Positions 37,261 to 47,283 of a DNA stretch of 64,000 nt are shown here, in pieces; position 1 is the stretch's first letter, and each line of letters starts with the position of its first letter. The notes beneath the pieces were generated by a model. The model was not told the origin of the DNA. It saw only the letters and a program-made list of their open reading frames with translations, and made no database searches. Position numbers and translations under genes: made by a program. The stretch is from Myxococcales bacterium (GTDB taxonomy: Bacteria; Myxococcota_A; Polyangia; Palsa-1104; JAEUJZ01), in NCBI GenBank assembly GCA_016794365.1, contig JAEUKB010000022.1, positions 103,827 through 167,826 on the forward strand, in the 5' to 3' direction.

Positions 37261-38012
37261 GCCGTAGGACGTGACTGTGACCACGCCAGCGTAGATACCA
37301 AATCGTCAACCTGCACCGACGAGTAGCGCTCGGCTTCTTTGAGAAACAGCGCCATCGACAGCGCAGACAGTGCGAGCCCGACCCATGCCAAAAAGCCAAG
37401 CTGCATGTGTTCCAGTCGAGCGCGCGACGTGAGCAGCACGGTCAGCCACAACAGCGACGAGACAATCATTCCGTCGCACAAAGCAGCCATCACCCAGTAG
37501 CGATTGAGCAGCACTTGCGACGGTGCCAGATCCATTTGCTGACGGACCTGCGTCCACATCAGCGTGTACAGACGCAGCGCGGATCGACGCACGTCCTCGG
37601 TGGGCTTTGCGCCGGGCTGATACTTGTCCTGGATGACGCGCAGACATCGGGCTTGCGGGCTGATGTCGTCGCTGCGCGGCTGTAGCTCATGCTGGAGGAT
37701 GGCGTCGCCCACTTGCTTCGTCAGCCTGGTCGCAAACGGCGCGCGCGACACAGCCAGCATCACCAGCCGTCGCAGCAGCCGTCCAAGGACAAAGCTCAAG
37801 ATGCCGAGCACGTAGCAGCCGAGCACGATCAGCGCACCGCCGTAGCCTCCCGAGACCCAATCGGGAAAAGCCGCTGGACCGTGCAGCTTATAGATCAGCA
37901 CCAAGGCCGTCAGGCTGCTCGCGCCCGAGACGATGAACGACAGATCGAAGATATCGAAAAAGCCGCTGATGCGTCCGAGCAGCGCTTGCAGCGACTGAAC
38001 GGCCTCGGTCAT
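37143..38012 (-). CDS. Four-helix membrane protein of unknown function
   Basis: The 289-residue protein has two N-terminal membrane helices ([33 protein letters not shown]), a ~90-residue cytosolic loop and two more helices ([39 protein letters not shown]). It ends in a Ser/Ala/Pro tail. No family was recognised. Its ATG overlaps the aminotransferase stop (ATGA). The low-complexity 3' end is antisense to the hflX tail over 118 bp. Confidence 0.65.
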   Translation of the reverse strand: MTEAVQSLQALLGRISGFFDIFDLSFIVSGASSLTALVLIYKLHGPAAFPDWVSGGYGGALIVLGCYVLGILSFVLGRLLRRLVMLAVSRAPFATRLTKQVGDAILQHELQPRSDDISPQARCLRVIQDKYQPGAKPTEDVRRSALRLYTLMWTQVRQQMDLAPSQVLLNRYWVMAALCDGMIVSSLLWLTVLLTSRARLEHMQLGFLAWVGLALSALSMALFLKEAERYSSVQVDDLVSTLAWSQSRPTAQAVVTPSSTAGSASSAPSTPASSAPAASESSHPGQPTQ

Positions 38013-39238
38013 GTCTGTGCCTCGATGCGACCCGGATAGGCGAGCAGCGCGCGTCCGAGCAGCTCGACGGCGCGACGCAGCGGCGCTTCGGCGAGCACAT
38101 ACGCGATGCGGACTTCGCTTTGACCCGCGCCGGGCGAACGATAAAAGCCAGGTCCAGGCGCGAGCATCACCGTCTCACCTTGATGAGAAAAATCGGACAG
38201 CAGCCACGAGCAAAAGCGCTCCGCCGAATCGACGGGCAGCCGCGTCATCAGATAAAACGCACCCTGCGCCTCGGGTGCCAGCACGCCTTTTAGCTTGGCC
38301 AGCTCTTCCGACAGGACATCGCGACGGCGACGGAACTCGTCGATCATTCCGTCTACAAACGGTCCAGGATCTTCGATCGCAGCCATGCCACCAAGCTGTC
38401 CCAGCGTCGGCGGCGACAGTCGGCTCATCGCAAAGCGCGTCGCGGCATCCAGGATGTCGGCTCGCTTGCTGGTCAGACAGCCAATGCGCGCACCACAGGC
38501 GGAAAAGCGCTTCGACAGCGAGTCAATGACGACGGTGACATCGGCAGCCTCGGGAAGCTCCAGCACGCTTTGTTTCTTTTGGTTGCCGTAGACGAAGTCG
38601 CGATAGACCTCGTCGCAGATGAGCGTCAGGTTGTGCTTCCGACACAGCGCGACGACTTGCGCCAGCGCCTCGCGACTATAGACCGCGCCCGTCGGATTGG
38701 ATGGATTGCACAGCAAGATCGCTCGCGTCTTCGGCGTGACGGCTTTGGCAAACTCTTCTGGCGAAGGCAGACGGAATCCGTCTTCGATGCGCGTCGGGAG
38801 CGTCTTCAGCTCTGCACCGGCCATCAGCGTGAACATGCCGTAGTTTGGATAAAACGGCTCAGGCGTGATGACTTCGTCGCCAGGATCGCAGATCGCAAGC
38901 AGCGTAAAGAAGATGGCTTCTGATCCGCCCGTCGTGATCAGCAGGTCGCGCTCCTCGATCGGAACCGCCATCCCGAGCGAGTTATAGTAACGCGCCAGCG
39001 CTTGTCGGTAGGAATACAGACCCGCTGACGGAGAGTAGCTGAGCACTTCGCCCGCTTCGAGCCGGGCTTTTTGCAAAAAGGCCGTCGGAGTTGCGATATC
39101 CGGCTGGCCAATGTTTAGGTGATAGATCTTCAGGCCTCGCTCGGTTGCGGCCCGCGCGAGCGGTTCGAGCTTGCGAATCGGACTGGCTGGCGCATTGCGA
39201 CCACGCTCCGAAAGGCGAGGAAGAGAGTTTGCGGACAT
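38009..39238 (-). CDS. Class I/II pyridoxal-phosphate aminotransferase
   Basis: The 409-residue enzyme has the AspC-like fold: [50 protein letters not shown] and the PLP lysine in [15 protein letters not shown]. Aspartate or aromatic aminotransferase activity is likely, but the substrate is not decided. The ATG at 39236-39238 is chosen because an aligned family N-terminus begins there. The PLP-salvage gene pdxH lies nearby on the same strand but is separated by the SEC-C gene. Confidence 0.85.
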   Translation of the reverse strand: MSANSLPRLSERGRNAPASPIRKLEPLARAATERGLKIYHLNIGQPDIATPTAFLQKARLEAGEVLSYSPSAGLYSYRQALARYYNSLGMAVPIEERDLLITTGGSEAIFFTLLAICDPGDEVITPEPFYPNYGMFTLMAGAELKTLPTRIEDGFRLPSPEEFAKAVTPKTRAILLCNPSNPTGAVYSREALAQVVALCRKHNLTLICDEVYRDFVYGNQKKQSVLELPEAADVTVVIDSLSKRFSACGARIGCLTSKRADILDAATRFAMSRLSPPTLGQLGGMAAIEDPGPFVDGMIDEFRRRRDVLSEELAKLKGVLAPEAQGAFYLMTRLPVDSAERFCSWLLSDFSHQGETVMLAPGPGFYRSPGAGQSEVRIAYVLAEAPLRRAVELLGRALLAYPGRIEAQT

Positions 39239-39386
39239 ACAGGCTCCTTCATTCGTGACGACGACGAGCGCCACGCCTTCTCGATATCATGGAATGCCGC
39301 TGGCTCGATACGGACAATGCCGGGTCAGCCCGCGCGCATACGACATTTTCAAGCACGACAGACGACGACTGATTATAGTGCCGTGC

Positions 39387-39590
39387 ATGAGCAAAGCGTC
39401 CGCTGTTCCCCCGTCCGAGCACGTCCACGGCCCCGGCTGTAGCCACGATCACGACCATCATCACGACGACCTGGATCCGAGCGTGTTTTTGGCCCGTCAG
39501 CCGTTCATTCGCCCAGATCCCAAGATCGGTCGCAACGATCCGTGCTCATGCGGCAGTGGCAAAAAGTTCAAGAAGTGCCACGGCGCCTGA
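39387..39590 (+). CDS. SEC-C zinc-motif mini-protein with His-rich stretch
   Basis: The 67-residue protein is little more than two metal-binding elements: a His/Cys stretch ([17 protein letters not shown]) and a C-terminal SEC-C motif ([17 protein letters not shown]). SEC-C tails bind zinc and in SecA contact SecB and ribosomes. Free-standing small SEC-C proteins are known but poorly characterised. The His-rich part suggests metal storage or transfer. Its stop is 8 bp from the convergent pdxH stop. Confidence 0.8.
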   Translation: MSKASAVPPSEHVHGPGCSHDHDHHHDDLDPSVFLARQPFIRPDPKIGRNDPCSCGSGKKFKKCHGA

Positions 39591-39598
39591 TTCGTTCC

Positions 39599-40189
39599 TT
39601 ACGGATACAGTCGCGAGGTCGTCCAGCCTTCCCCTTGTCGCTCGTAGACCAAGCGATCGTGCAGGCGTCCGGGGTGACCTTGCCAAAACTCCATCTTCCT
39701 TGGCACAAGCAGGATTCCGCCCCAGTTTGCGGGACGTGGAATCTCGACGCCTTCAAAGCGCGCTTCCGTCTCTGACACGCGCTTGAGCAGCAGCTCTCGA
39801 GCCCGCAGTGGTGCGCTCTGCTGCGATGCCCACGCTCCAACTTGGCTCAGGCGCGGACGGCTGCGAAAGTACGCATCGGAGTCTTCGTCGCTCAGTCGCT
39901 CGATGGTTCCTTCGACGCGAACCTGCACTTCCTGCTTCGGCCAGTAAAAGCACATCGCCGCGTGGGGATTGTGCGCAAGCTCATGACCCTTGCGTGAGTC
40001 GTAGTTGGTAAAAAACACCAGTCCACGCTCGTCGATGGCTTTGAGCAACACCATTCGCACCGACGGAACACCATCGGCAGTCGCCGTAGCCAGCGAGAGC
40101 GCCGTTGGATCGTGCGTAACGTCTTCTTTGGCTCGGGAAAAGTACACACCGAACAACGTGATGGGATTTTCGTAACCGGAAAGAACCAT
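39599..40189 (-). CDS. pdxH: Pyridoxamine/pyridoxine 5'-phosphate oxidase
   Basis: The 196-residue FMN enzyme oxidises PNP or PMP to pyridoxal phosphate. Family segments are PSVRMVLLKAIDERGLVFFTN, SRKGHELAHNPHAAM, YFRSRPRLSQVGAWAS and the C-terminal MEFWQGHPGRLHDRLVYER plus RLYP. It starts 2 bases after the stop of the racemase gene, so the two are probably co-transcribed. Confidence 0.93.
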   Translation of the reverse strand: MVLSGYENPITLFGVYFSRAKEDVTHDPTALSLATATADGVPSVRMVLLKAIDERGLVFFTNYDSRKGHELAHNPHAAMCFYWPKQEVQVRVEGTIERLSDEDSDAYFRSRPRLSQVGAWASQQSAPLRARELLLKRVSETEARFEGVEIPRPANWGGILLVPRKMEFWQGHPGRLHDRLVYERQGEGWTTSRLYP

Positions 40190-40191
40190 GG

Positions 40192-41397
40192 CTATTTTGT
40201 CACGCTCAGCTTGAGGAGCTGTTCGATGTCGGTCTGGTCAAAGCCTGCTTCTTGCAAAATGGCGCAGCTGTCTTGTCCATGCAGCGGCGGCTTGCCACAC
40301 GGCAGGTTCCGAGGTCGCAGCGGCGTCCGAACCTGAGGCAGCGGTCCCGCAGCGCGATCTTCCGAAGGATTTCCGTCGAAAAACACCGCGCGCGCTTGAT
40401 GAAGCGGATGCTGTCGCGTCTCTCGCGGAGAAAGCACGGGCTCGACGCAGGCATCGGTCTTCGCAAAGATCACTTCCCACTCGGCGCGGGTCTTTTGCAA
40501 AAAGATCGCAGCCAGCTCGGCACGGATCTTCACTTGTTCATCGGCTGGCGCGAGCAGCTCACTCGGATCAATCGCTCGTCCGAGTGCGTGGTTTAGGTTG
40601 GCCCAAAACTTTGGCTCCAGCGCTGCGACGGCCAAGAACTTGTCGTCGCGTGTGCGATAGACGCCGTAACACGCAGCGCCGCCGGTCAGCAGATCCGCTC
40701 CCCGCTCGGGCTCCTCACCTTCGGGCAGCACATCCAAGTTCCCGAGGTCAGGAATCAGAAAGCTCAGCGCTCCTTCGGACATCGCAATGTCGAGCTGACT
40801 GCCTTGTCCGGTCTGTTCCGCCTTGCGCAGCGCCGCCAAGATGCCCACCACCGACCACAGCGCGCCGCCTCCGATGTCGGCAAGCTGAATCGGCAGCGGA
40901 TGCGGCGGCCTGTCTGGACCTTCCCCCGACATCGACAGCACCCCCGCGAGCGCCGCGTAGTTGAGGTCGTGTCCTGCGCGCTCTCGATACGGTCCGTCTT
41001 GCCCATAGCCCGAGATCGAGCACACCACCAGCTTTGGATTGTGCGCGTGCAGCACATCGATCCCAAGTCCCAGCCGATCGATTACGCCGGGCCGGAAGCT
41101 TTCGACGAGGACGTGATAGTGCGGCAAGAGCCGAAGCAGCGCGCGGCGACCTTCTGGATGCTTCAGATCCAGGCACAGCGAGCGCTTGTCGCGATTGAGC
41201 GCCACGAACCGACCCGACAGGCCCGGATCTTCTCCGGTGCTCGGGCCAAGCGGCGGCATCAGTCGCAGATAGTCACCGACATGCGGATCTTCGACCTTAT
41301 CGACCTGCGCACCCAAGTCCGACAGCACCAGGGTGGCAAAAGGACCAGGAAGAAGCCGCGACAAGTCCAGGACGCGAACGCCAGAGAGCGGCTGCAT
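40192..41397 (-). CDS. CaiB/BaiF CoA-transferase family, alpha-methylacyl-CoA racemase-like
   Basis: The 401-residue protein begins with the family pattern LSGVRVLDLSRLLPGPFATL and carries NRDKRSLCLDLK, ESFRPGVIDRLGLG and GHDLNYAALAGVLS. The last of these is characteristic of alpha-methylacyl-CoA racemases rather than plain CoA-transferases. Racemases of this kind act on 2-methyl-branched acyl-CoA, including sterol side chains and branched fatty acids. An SCP2 gene lies just upstream on the same strand (66 bp), and pdxH follows. Confidence 0.85.
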   Translation of the reverse strand: MQPLSGVRVLDLSRLLPGPFATLVLSDLGAQVDKVEDPHVGDYLRLMPPLGPSTGEDPGLSGRFVALNRDKRSLCLDLKHPEGRRALLRLLPHYHVLVESFRPGVIDRLGLGIDVLHAHNPKLVVCSISGYGQDGPYRERAGHDLNYAALAGVLSMSGEGPDRPPHPLPIQLADIGGGALWSVVGILAALRKAEQTGQGSQLDIAMSEGALSFLIPDLGNLDVLPEGEEPERGADLLTGGAACYGVYRTRDDKFLAVAALEPKFWANLNHALGRAIDPSELLAPADEQVKIRAELAAIFLQKTRAEWEVIFAKTDACVEPVLSPRETRQHPLHQARAVFFDGNPSEDRAAGPLPQVRTPLRPRNLPCGKPPLHGQDSCAILQEAGFDQTDIEQLLKLSVTK

Positions 41398-41463
41398 GGA
41401 TATGTGGTCTGTAATCGCTGAGAGGTTGTACGTGGGAAGTAAGGCTGGAACCGACCGTCGGTG

Positions 41464-41817
41464 CTACTTGATGAGAGCGAACAGCTTCTGCAGCTTCATC
41501 GCCAGCATCGGATCGCCCGACACCTTCAGCTTGCCGGTCATAAACAGCTGCATGCCGAGCGCCGGGTTCTTCATCAGGCCGAGCAGGTCAGAGTTGGCCA
41601 GCTCGAGGGTGCAGTTCGCGCCGGGCACAACGCCCTTGGTGATCTTCGGTCCCGAGGCCGAGAGGTCAACGCTCCACTCGCCGCCGCCTTCGCCCGTGAC
41701 CTTGAACTGATAGATCGCGTTCACTTCGCGCGCCGCGTCTGGCGTAGTCGCGATCGCCGGGGGAAGGAGGTTGTCGAACAGATCGGTTGCGGACGAAGCA
41801 GAAGCAGCGTTGGCCAT
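41464..41817 (-). CDS. SCP2 sterol-carrier domain protein
   Basis: The 117-residue protein is a single SCP2 domain: VNAIYQFKVTGEGGGEWSVDL, ANCTLELANSDLLGLMKNPALG and FMTGKLKVSGDPMLAMKLQ. SCP2 domains bind acyl-CoA or sterols in a hydrophobic tunnel. The ATG at 41815-41817 has AGGAG upstream. It probably forms a unit with the racemase. Relevance to the sterol genes at 23-26 kb is inferred only. Confidence 0.88.
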   Translation of the reverse strand: MANAASASSATDLFDNLLPPAIATTPDAAREVNAIYQFKVTGEGGGEWSVDLSASGPKITKGVVPGANCTLELANSDLLGLMKNPALGMQLFMTGKLKVSGDPMLAMKLQKLFALIK

Positions 41818-42051
41818 GGATTCGGGCTCCTATCGATGTGGTTATGCACAGCGTGGTGCAGTCAGTTCTTCGGGTAACACGCCCCAGCGCCGACTGTCAA
41901 TGGAGCGCGCGTTCGTCGATTTTGCGCAGAAAGGAGCCCGCTTTTGGCCGATTTTGCCCCACAAGCTGCGCCAGACACGACATGCCGGATTCCGTGTTGA
42001 AATGTCGCTTGCGTTCGTACTAGGGTGGGCGGAAGTAGGGAGGATTTCGCC

Positions 42052-43890
42052 ATGTCCGAACGTCGTTCTGAAAGCCAGTCCTCAGTTCCTCAGTCGGTGG
42101 CATCGACGATGGAACCAAACCCTTTCCGAGCTGCTTCGTCACTTCGACGGACGGCACGCGTGGCACGGTCGGCACTACTGCTCGGCTGCTTGGGAATGTG
42201 CTCGCAGCTTACGTGCGGCCAAGGTGGTCGTGGCGAAGGTGAGCAGTCACTGGATGAAGAAAATCCGGATCAGCCGCGACTCGTGTCGCTCACGCTGAAG
42301 CCGAACAACGACATCCTTCTTGTGGACCTGAACACCGAAGGCACCAAGCCATTCACGGTGCGCGGTCTGTATTCCGACGGTTCAAGCGCTGACTTTACCC
42401 GAAAAGTGCGCTGGTCGCTGGACAACACGGCCGTCGGCAAGTTCAGCGGACCGACGTTCAAGAGCACGATCTTGGACAAAAACAAGGTGGACTTCACCAA
42501 AGTCTTCGCCAAAGTCACCGACGGTGGCCGAGAGCTAGCGACGGTGGCCAACCTGACCGTGGTGTGGCTGCGCACGACGGGGAACTCGCAGGACTTCTTC
42601 TTCAACCTTCCGTACAAGATCTCGCCGCAGACCAAGCCGCTGACGTTTTCGACGCAGGTTCAGTCGCTGGATGTGTTCTTTGCCGTCGATACCACGGGCA
42701 GCATGGGCGGCTGCATCAGCCAGCTTGTGCGCAGCTTGCAGAGCACCATCATTCCCGGCGTGAAGGCCTCGGCGGCCAAAGATGCTTGGTTCGGGGTCGG
42801 CTCTGTCGATGACTGGCCCTACGGGAGCTACGGCTCGCCGGGCTGCAACGGCAACCACGATCAGCCGCTCATCCTGACGCAGCCGATGACGGACGATGTG
42901 ATGAAGGCGCAGGCTGGTGTGCAGGGACTTCTGCGTGGAAGCTCGCCAGTGGGTTGTGGCGCCGATACGCCGGAAGGCCAGATGGAAGCGCTGTATCAGA
43001 TCGCGACCGGAGACGGTCAGATGAACGCAGGCGCCAACGTCCCGGCCAATCACAAAGGCATCGGTGGCGTGGAGTTCCGCGACGGTGCTCTCCCGGTGGT
43101 TGTGTCGATTACCGATGCTTCGTTCCACGATGTCGGTGACTCGCCGCCGCGCAACTGCTTTGGCTCGCCGGTCAGCTATTCGGGAGAAGTTGCGAAGTAT
43201 GCGCACTCTCGACAGCAAACGGCGGAAGCAATGAACAAGATCTGCGCCAAGTCGGTGGGAATCTCGGCGCAGCTCTCGTCGGATGAAAACTGTAGCGGCA
43301 CCAAGGATCTGATCTACTTCGCCAAGGAAACCGGCGCGATGGTGCCTCCCGAGGCGTGGGACGTTCCGATGCGCCCAAATGGCTGCGCGGCTGGCAAGTG
43401 CTGCACGGGTCTGCGTGGCGCGGGAGAAGAGCCCGATGCCAACGGTCTGTGCCCGCTCGTCTTCAAGGTCGAGTCAAACGGAACTGGCGTCGGTGATCAG
43501 GTCACAGCAGGCATCGCGCAGCTTGCGCAGTTTGCGAGCTTTGATGTCGTGACGGATGTCGTCGGTGAAAAACAAGGCGAAAAGGGAGAGCTGCTTCCCG
43601 ACGGAAAGACCACCGCTGATTTCATCCAGAGCATCAAGCCGCTCGATGCGCTGCCGCCGCCGCCGCCGCCGTTTATTCCGGCTCCGGTGATGACGGAAAA
43701 AGGCTTTACCAAGGTGGTGCCGGGCAGCTACGTGCGCTTCAACGTGACGGCGCACAACGAGATCATCAAAGAGACGTTCCGTCCGCAGGTGTTCCACGCA
43801 ACGATTCGCGTGCGAGCCGGTGGCTGCGCCAACCTTGACTCGCGTGACGTGATCATCTTGATTCCGCCGGTTGCACCGACGCCGGGCTAG
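42052..43890 (+). CDS. Surface lipoprotein with von Willebrand factor A domain
   Basis: The 612-residue product has a lipobox near LLLGC, an Ig-like N-terminal region and a vWA domain with an intact metal-site motif DTTGSMGG, followed by later vWA elements (DASFHDVGDSPPRNCFG). Cysteine-rich loops follow (GCAAGKCCTGLRG). Near the C-terminus are a Pro run and a small beta domain. vWA domains mediate adhesion through a bound cation. The ATG is preferred over an earlier in-frame start because AGGGAGGA precedes it by 8 bases. The neighbouring exporter starts 108 bp later. Confidence 0.8.
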   Translation: MSERRSESQSSVPQSVASTMEPNPFRAASSLRRTARVARSALLLGCLGMCSQLTCGQGGRGEGEQSLDEENPDQPRLVSLTLKPNNDILLVDLNTEGTKPFTVRGLYSDGSSADFTRKVRWSLDNTAVGKFSGPTFKSTILDKNKVDFTKVFAKVTDGGRELATVANLTVVWLRTTGNSQDFFFNLPYKISPQTKPLTFSTQVQSLDVFFAVDTTGSMGGCISQLVRSLQSTIIPGVKASAAKDAWFGVGSVDDWPYGSYGSPGCNGNHDQPLILTQPMTDDVMKAQAGVQGLLRGSSPVGCGADTPEGQMEALYQIATGDGQMNAGANVPANHKGIGGVEFRDGALPVVVSITDASFHDVGDSPPRNCFGSPVSYSGEVAKYAHSRQQTAEAMNKICAKSVGISAQLSSDENCSGTKDLIYFAKETGAMVPPEAWDVPMRPNGCAAGKCCTGLRGAGEEPDANGLCPLVFKVESNGTGVGDQVTAGIAQLAQFASFDVVTDVVGEKQGEKGELLPDGKTTADFIQSIKPLDALPPPPPPFIPAPVMTEKGFTKVVPGSYVRFNVTAHNEIIKETFRPQVFHATIRVRAGGCANLDSRDVIILIPPVAPTPG

Positions 43891-43998
43891 TCCAAGTCGT
43901 CGTACGCCTATCGGAATGCGGCTCGGATGTTCTGTCCGGGCCGTTTGTTTTTTGGCGTTCCATCTGTGGCCGTGGCGTCTACTGTTTCACCATCGACC

Positions 43999-45180
43999 AT
44001 GCAAACACGCTGGGTGCTGATACCTGTTGTCGTCGTTCTTGTCTCGGCAGGAGCGTATAGCAAATTTTTGCGACCGATTCCGGTCTCAGCGACGGCGGTA
44101 GCGCGCGGTGTGGCGGTCGAAGCGGTCTACGCATCGGGCACGATTGAGGCCGTCGAGCGCGTCGATGTCAAAGCGCGCATGTCCGGGCCGGTGGCGCAGC
44201 TTCTGGTCAAAGAAGGCGATCAGGTCGAAGCCGATCAGCTCCTGGCGCGGATCGATGCGCCGACGCTGAACTTTGATGTCACTCGCGGTAGAGCCGAGCT
44301 GGATGCCGCGACGGAGCGAGCCTCGACGGCTCCGCAGGTGGCAGCGCTGGCTGGACAGGAATCGGCACTGCGCGCGCAGCTGGCCCAGGCCAAAGCGGAC
44401 TTGGATCGCGCCGATCGGCTGAACAAGTCAGGGGCTGGTGTCGCGCTGGAAGTCGAGCGAGCCCGGACGCAGGTGGCAGCGCTGGAAGCCCAGATCAGCA
44501 CGATCAAAGCGCAGACGCAGGATGTGCGGATTGCCTTGCGTGCGGATCGGCTGCGCAGCAAAGCGGGCGTCGATAGCTTGCGAGCGCGGGCGCGGGATGC
44601 CGAGGTGCGCGCGCCGATGGCTGGAGTCGTGCTCAAGCGACGGATCGAAAACGGCGAGGTGGTGGCGATGAACCAAAACCTGCTGAAGATCGGCGATCTG
44701 ACCAAGCTGTGGATCGAATCGCGCGTCGATGAGAGCGACATCGGTCGGGTTCGGGCGCAGATGTCAGCGTCAGTGCGACTCTATGCGTTCGAGGGCAAGG
44801 TGTTTCCGGCGCACGTTGCCCGGATTCTCCCCGACGCAGATCGCGATCGAAAGTCGTTTGAAGTGGACCTGGAATTCGATGAAAAAGTGCCAGGGCTTTT
44901 GCCGGGCATGACCGCCGAGATCAACATCATCGTCCGCAAGCACGAAAACGCGCTGCTGGTAGCGTCCGACGCGGTGCGAGACAAAGGTGGAGCGCACGTT
45001 TGGCTGATTGGCAGCGACGGAAGACTTCATCGTCAAGCGGTCAAGGTCGGTATCCGTGATCTGGTGTCCGTCGAGCTGCTCGAAGGTCTGTCCGAAGGTG
45101 CGGTGGTTGCGCTCGATGAAGAAGAGCTTCTGTCGGAAGGAAAGCGCGTGTCCGCGACGATGAAAGCGGCCAGTCGCTAG
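43999..45180 (+). CDS. Periplasmic adaptor (MacA/HlyD-type) of an ABC exporter
   Basis: From the ATG at 43999 the product is 393 residues. It has one N-terminal anchor (VLIPVVVVLVSAGAY), a barrel-sandwich half (SGTIEAVERVDVKARMSGPV, LLVKEGDQV), a long helical hairpin of Ala/Arg/Gln-rich heptads and the second half (APMAGVVLKRRIENGEVV). This is the membrane-fusion protein layout. It is followed by the permease and ATPase, giving a MacAB-like tripartite exporter whose outer-membrane factor is not in the window. An earlier start at 43927 is possible. Confidence 0.85.
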   Translation: MQTRWVLIPVVVVLVSAGAYSKFLRPIPVSATAVARGVAVEAVYASGTIEAVERVDVKARMSGPVAQLLVKEGDQVEADQLLARIDAPTLNFDVTRGRAELDAATERASTAPQVAALAGQESALRAQLAQAKADLDRADRLNKSGAGVALEVERARTQVAALEAQISTIKAQTQDVRIALRADRLRSKAGVDSLRARARDAEVRAPMAGVVLKRRIENGEVVAMNQNLLKIGDLTKLWIESRVDESDIGRVRAQMSASVRLYAFEGKVFPAHVARILPDADRDRKSFEVDLEFDEKVPGLLPGMTAEINIIVRKHENALLVASDAVRDKGGAHVWLIGSDGRLHRQAVKVGIRDLVSVELLEGLSEGAVVALDEEELLSEGKRVSATMKAASR

Positions 45181-45224
45181 CGGACGTTGTCCATGATCGT
45201 CGGTCAGTTTTCGCGAGGAATCGG

Positions 45225-46478
45225 ATGCGGCTCGTGATCTTTATCGCGCTGCGACAGCTCTGGGAACGCAAGCTGCTCAACGGGATTGCGCTCGGCGGGG
45301 TTGCGCTTGGCGTGCTGGTGCTCATCGCGATGAACGCGGTGATGCAGGGCTTTCAGCAGAAGTTCAAAGGCGAAATCCTGAAGGTGTCGCCGCACGTCAC
45401 GCTGTACGACAAAGAGCTGGGCTCGCAAAAAGGGCTGCTTGAGACGGCGCTCGATGGACAGCGAATCGCCAAGTTTGTGCATCATGAGCAGCCATCAGAT
45501 CGGGTGACGCGGGTGAAGCGGCCTCGGGATCTGCGACGAGCGTTGCAAGAAATGCCGCAAGTGGAAGCGGCGTGTACGTCGCTGACGGGTCAAGCGATTG
45601 TGTCGGCGGGGACGGTCGATCTGGGCGTCGATATGCGCGGGGTGGTTCCGCTCGAGCAGGAAGCGTGTACGCCGCTCGGACGCTATGTGCAGAGTGGATC
45701 GTGGCGAACGCTGGCGATTACGCCCGACGGAATCGCGATGGGCTCGGGTGTGGCGGAAAAGCTCGGTGTGCGCGTCGGAGATCAGGCTCGCATCGTGGCG
45801 CCCGGAGGCGTGCCGCAGAACCTGAAAGTGGTGGCGATTTATGAAGCGGGCGTGCCGCCGATCGACAAGACGCGGGTGTATGTGAACCTGACGACGGCTC
45901 AGACGGTCTTGCGTCGCGCCGATGTCGTTGGACGAATCGAGCTGCGACTGTGGAATCCGTTTGAAAGCCAAAAGCTGGCGCTGCGACTGGAACGAATCAC
46001 GGGCTACGACGTCGAGAGCTGGCAAGAAGCGAACGCGAACTTCCTGGCGCTGTTCGATATGCAAAACATGATCATCAACATGGTCATTGCCGCGATTCTC
46101 GTCGTCGGTGGCTTCGGGATTTTGGCGGTTCAGATCATGATCGTGCTGCAAAAGACGCGCGACATTGCGATCTTGCGCTCCGTCGGTCTGCGTCGGCGAG
46201 ACATCTTGCTGGTCTTTTTGATTCAAGGCGTCATCGTCGCGCTGCTCGGTGCGGTGCTCGGGGACTTGTGTGGCTGGCAGCTCGTCGAGTTTTTGGGAAC
46301 GCTCAAGGTGAAGACCGAGGCGCTGGTGAAGACGAGCACGTTTCTCGTCTACAAAGATCCGATGTTTTATCTGTACGGGACGGTGTTTGCGCTGGTGACG
46401 GGAATCAGTGCCAGCTTGCTCCCGGCGGTGCGCGCGAGTCGCGTCGAGCCCGTCGATGTGCTGCGAGGTCAGATCTGA
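45225..46478 (+). CDS. ABC exporter permease (LolC/MacB/FtsX-type)
   Basis: The 417-residue protein has an N-terminal helix (GIALGGVALGVLVLIAMNAVM), a ~240-residue periplasmic MacB-PCD-like domain and three C-terminal helices. The FtsX-domain segment QKTRDIAILRSVGLRRRDILLVFLIQG (quoted in part here as QKTRDIAILRSVGLRRRDIL) marks the family. LolC/E proteins extract lipoproteins and MacB-types export toxins or peptides; the abundance of lipoproteins does not decide between them. Its stop overlaps the ATPase start. Confidence 0.85.
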   Translation: MRLVIFIALRQLWERKLLNGIALGGVALGVLVLIAMNAVMQGFQQKFKGEILKVSPHVTLYDKELGSQKGLLETALDGQRIAKFVHHEQPSDRVTRVKRPRDLRRALQEMPQVEAACTSLTGQAIVSAGTVDLGVDMRGVVPLEQEACTPLGRYVQSGSWRTLAITPDGIAMGSGVAEKLGVRVGDQARIVAPGGVPQNLKVVAIYEAGVPPIDKTRVYVNLTTAQTVLRRADVVGRIELRLWNPFESQKLALRLERITGYDVESWQEANANFLALFDMQNMIINMVIAAILVVGGFGILAVQIMIVLQKTRDIAILRSVGLRRRDILLVFLIQGVIVALLGAVLGDLCGWQLVEFLGTLKVKTEALVKTSTFLVYKDPMFYLYGTVFALVTGISASLLPAVRASRVEPVDVLRGQI

Positions 46479-47227
46479 TGAGCGACGTGGTCGTCGAGAC
46501 GCGCGATCTGGTGCGGACGCTCGGTGAAAAAGTGCAGCAGGTGATCTTGGATCACATCTCGCTTCACATCCGTCGCGGAGAGTTTGTCGCACTGACGGGA
46601 CACAGCGGCTCAGGCAAGAGCACGCTGCTGTATCTGCTCGGAGTTCTCGACAAGCCCACGTCGGGACAAGTGCTGATCGAAGGACGCGATACCAGCATGC
46701 TCAGCGACGATGATCGCGCAGCGCTACGCAACGACAAGCTCGGCTATGTGTTCCAGTTTCACTTTCTGCTGCCAGAGTTTTCGGTGCAAGAAAACGTGAT
46801 GATTCCGATGCTGCGACGGGGATTTTCAAGCGTCCGCGCGCAAAAACAAGCGAGCGATACGCTGGAATACCTGGGCCTTGGCGAGCTGGGCAAGCGTCGT
46901 CCCAACGAGCTTTCGGGCGGTCAGCAGCAGCGGGTGTCGATTGCGCGAGCGCTCGCGGGGAAGCCGACGATTTTGCTGGCGGACGAGCCGACGGGAAACC
47001 TCGATAGCAAAAACGGAGAGATCGTGATCCAGCTGTTCGAGAAGCTCAACCGCGAGCAAGGCACGACGCTGGTGATGGTGACGCACGATCCGCTGTTTGC
47101 CGAGCGCGCGAGTCGGCGGGTTGCGCTCAAAGATGGACGGGTGATCTCTGACTCGGCGGAGCCTGGACGTTCCGTCGCTGTGCCAGATGACTTGGCGCAA
47201 GCAGCCGATGCGCAGCGCGAGCCCTAA
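46478..47227 (+). CDS. ABC transporter ATPase (LolD/MacB-type)
   Basis: The 249-residue ATPase has Walker A GHSGSGKST, Q-loop YVFQFHFLLPEF, signature LSGGQQQR, Walker B ILLADEPTGNLD and the H-loop VTHDP. The ATG overlaps the permease stop (TGATG). Together with the upstream adaptor and permease it forms a complete inner-membrane exporter. Confidence 0.93.
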   Translation: MSDVVVETRDLVRTLGEKVQQVILDHISLHIRRGEFVALTGHSGSGKSTLLYLLGVLDKPTSGQVLIEGRDTSMLSDDDRAALRNDKLGYVFQFHFLLPEFSVQENVMIPMLRRGFSSVRAQKQASDTLEYLGLGELGKRRPNELSGGQQQRVSIARALAGKPTILLADEPTGNLDSKNGEIVIQLFEKLNREQGTTLVMVTHDPLFAERASRRVALKDGRVISDSAEPGRSVAVPDDLAQAADAQREP

Positions 47228-47228
47228 A

Positions 47229-47261
47229 AGCTGGATAGAAGCTGGATAGAACCTGGACAAA
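47229..47261. repeat. Short 11-bp direct repeat after the ATPase gene
   Basis: AGCTGGATAGA occurs twice in tandem, followed by the diverged ACCTGGACAAA, between the ATPase stop and tsaB. The period is the same 11 bp as in the larger arrays, though the sequence differs. Confidence 0.7.
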
Positions 47262-47283
47262 CAGACGTGATAAAACCCGCGCC

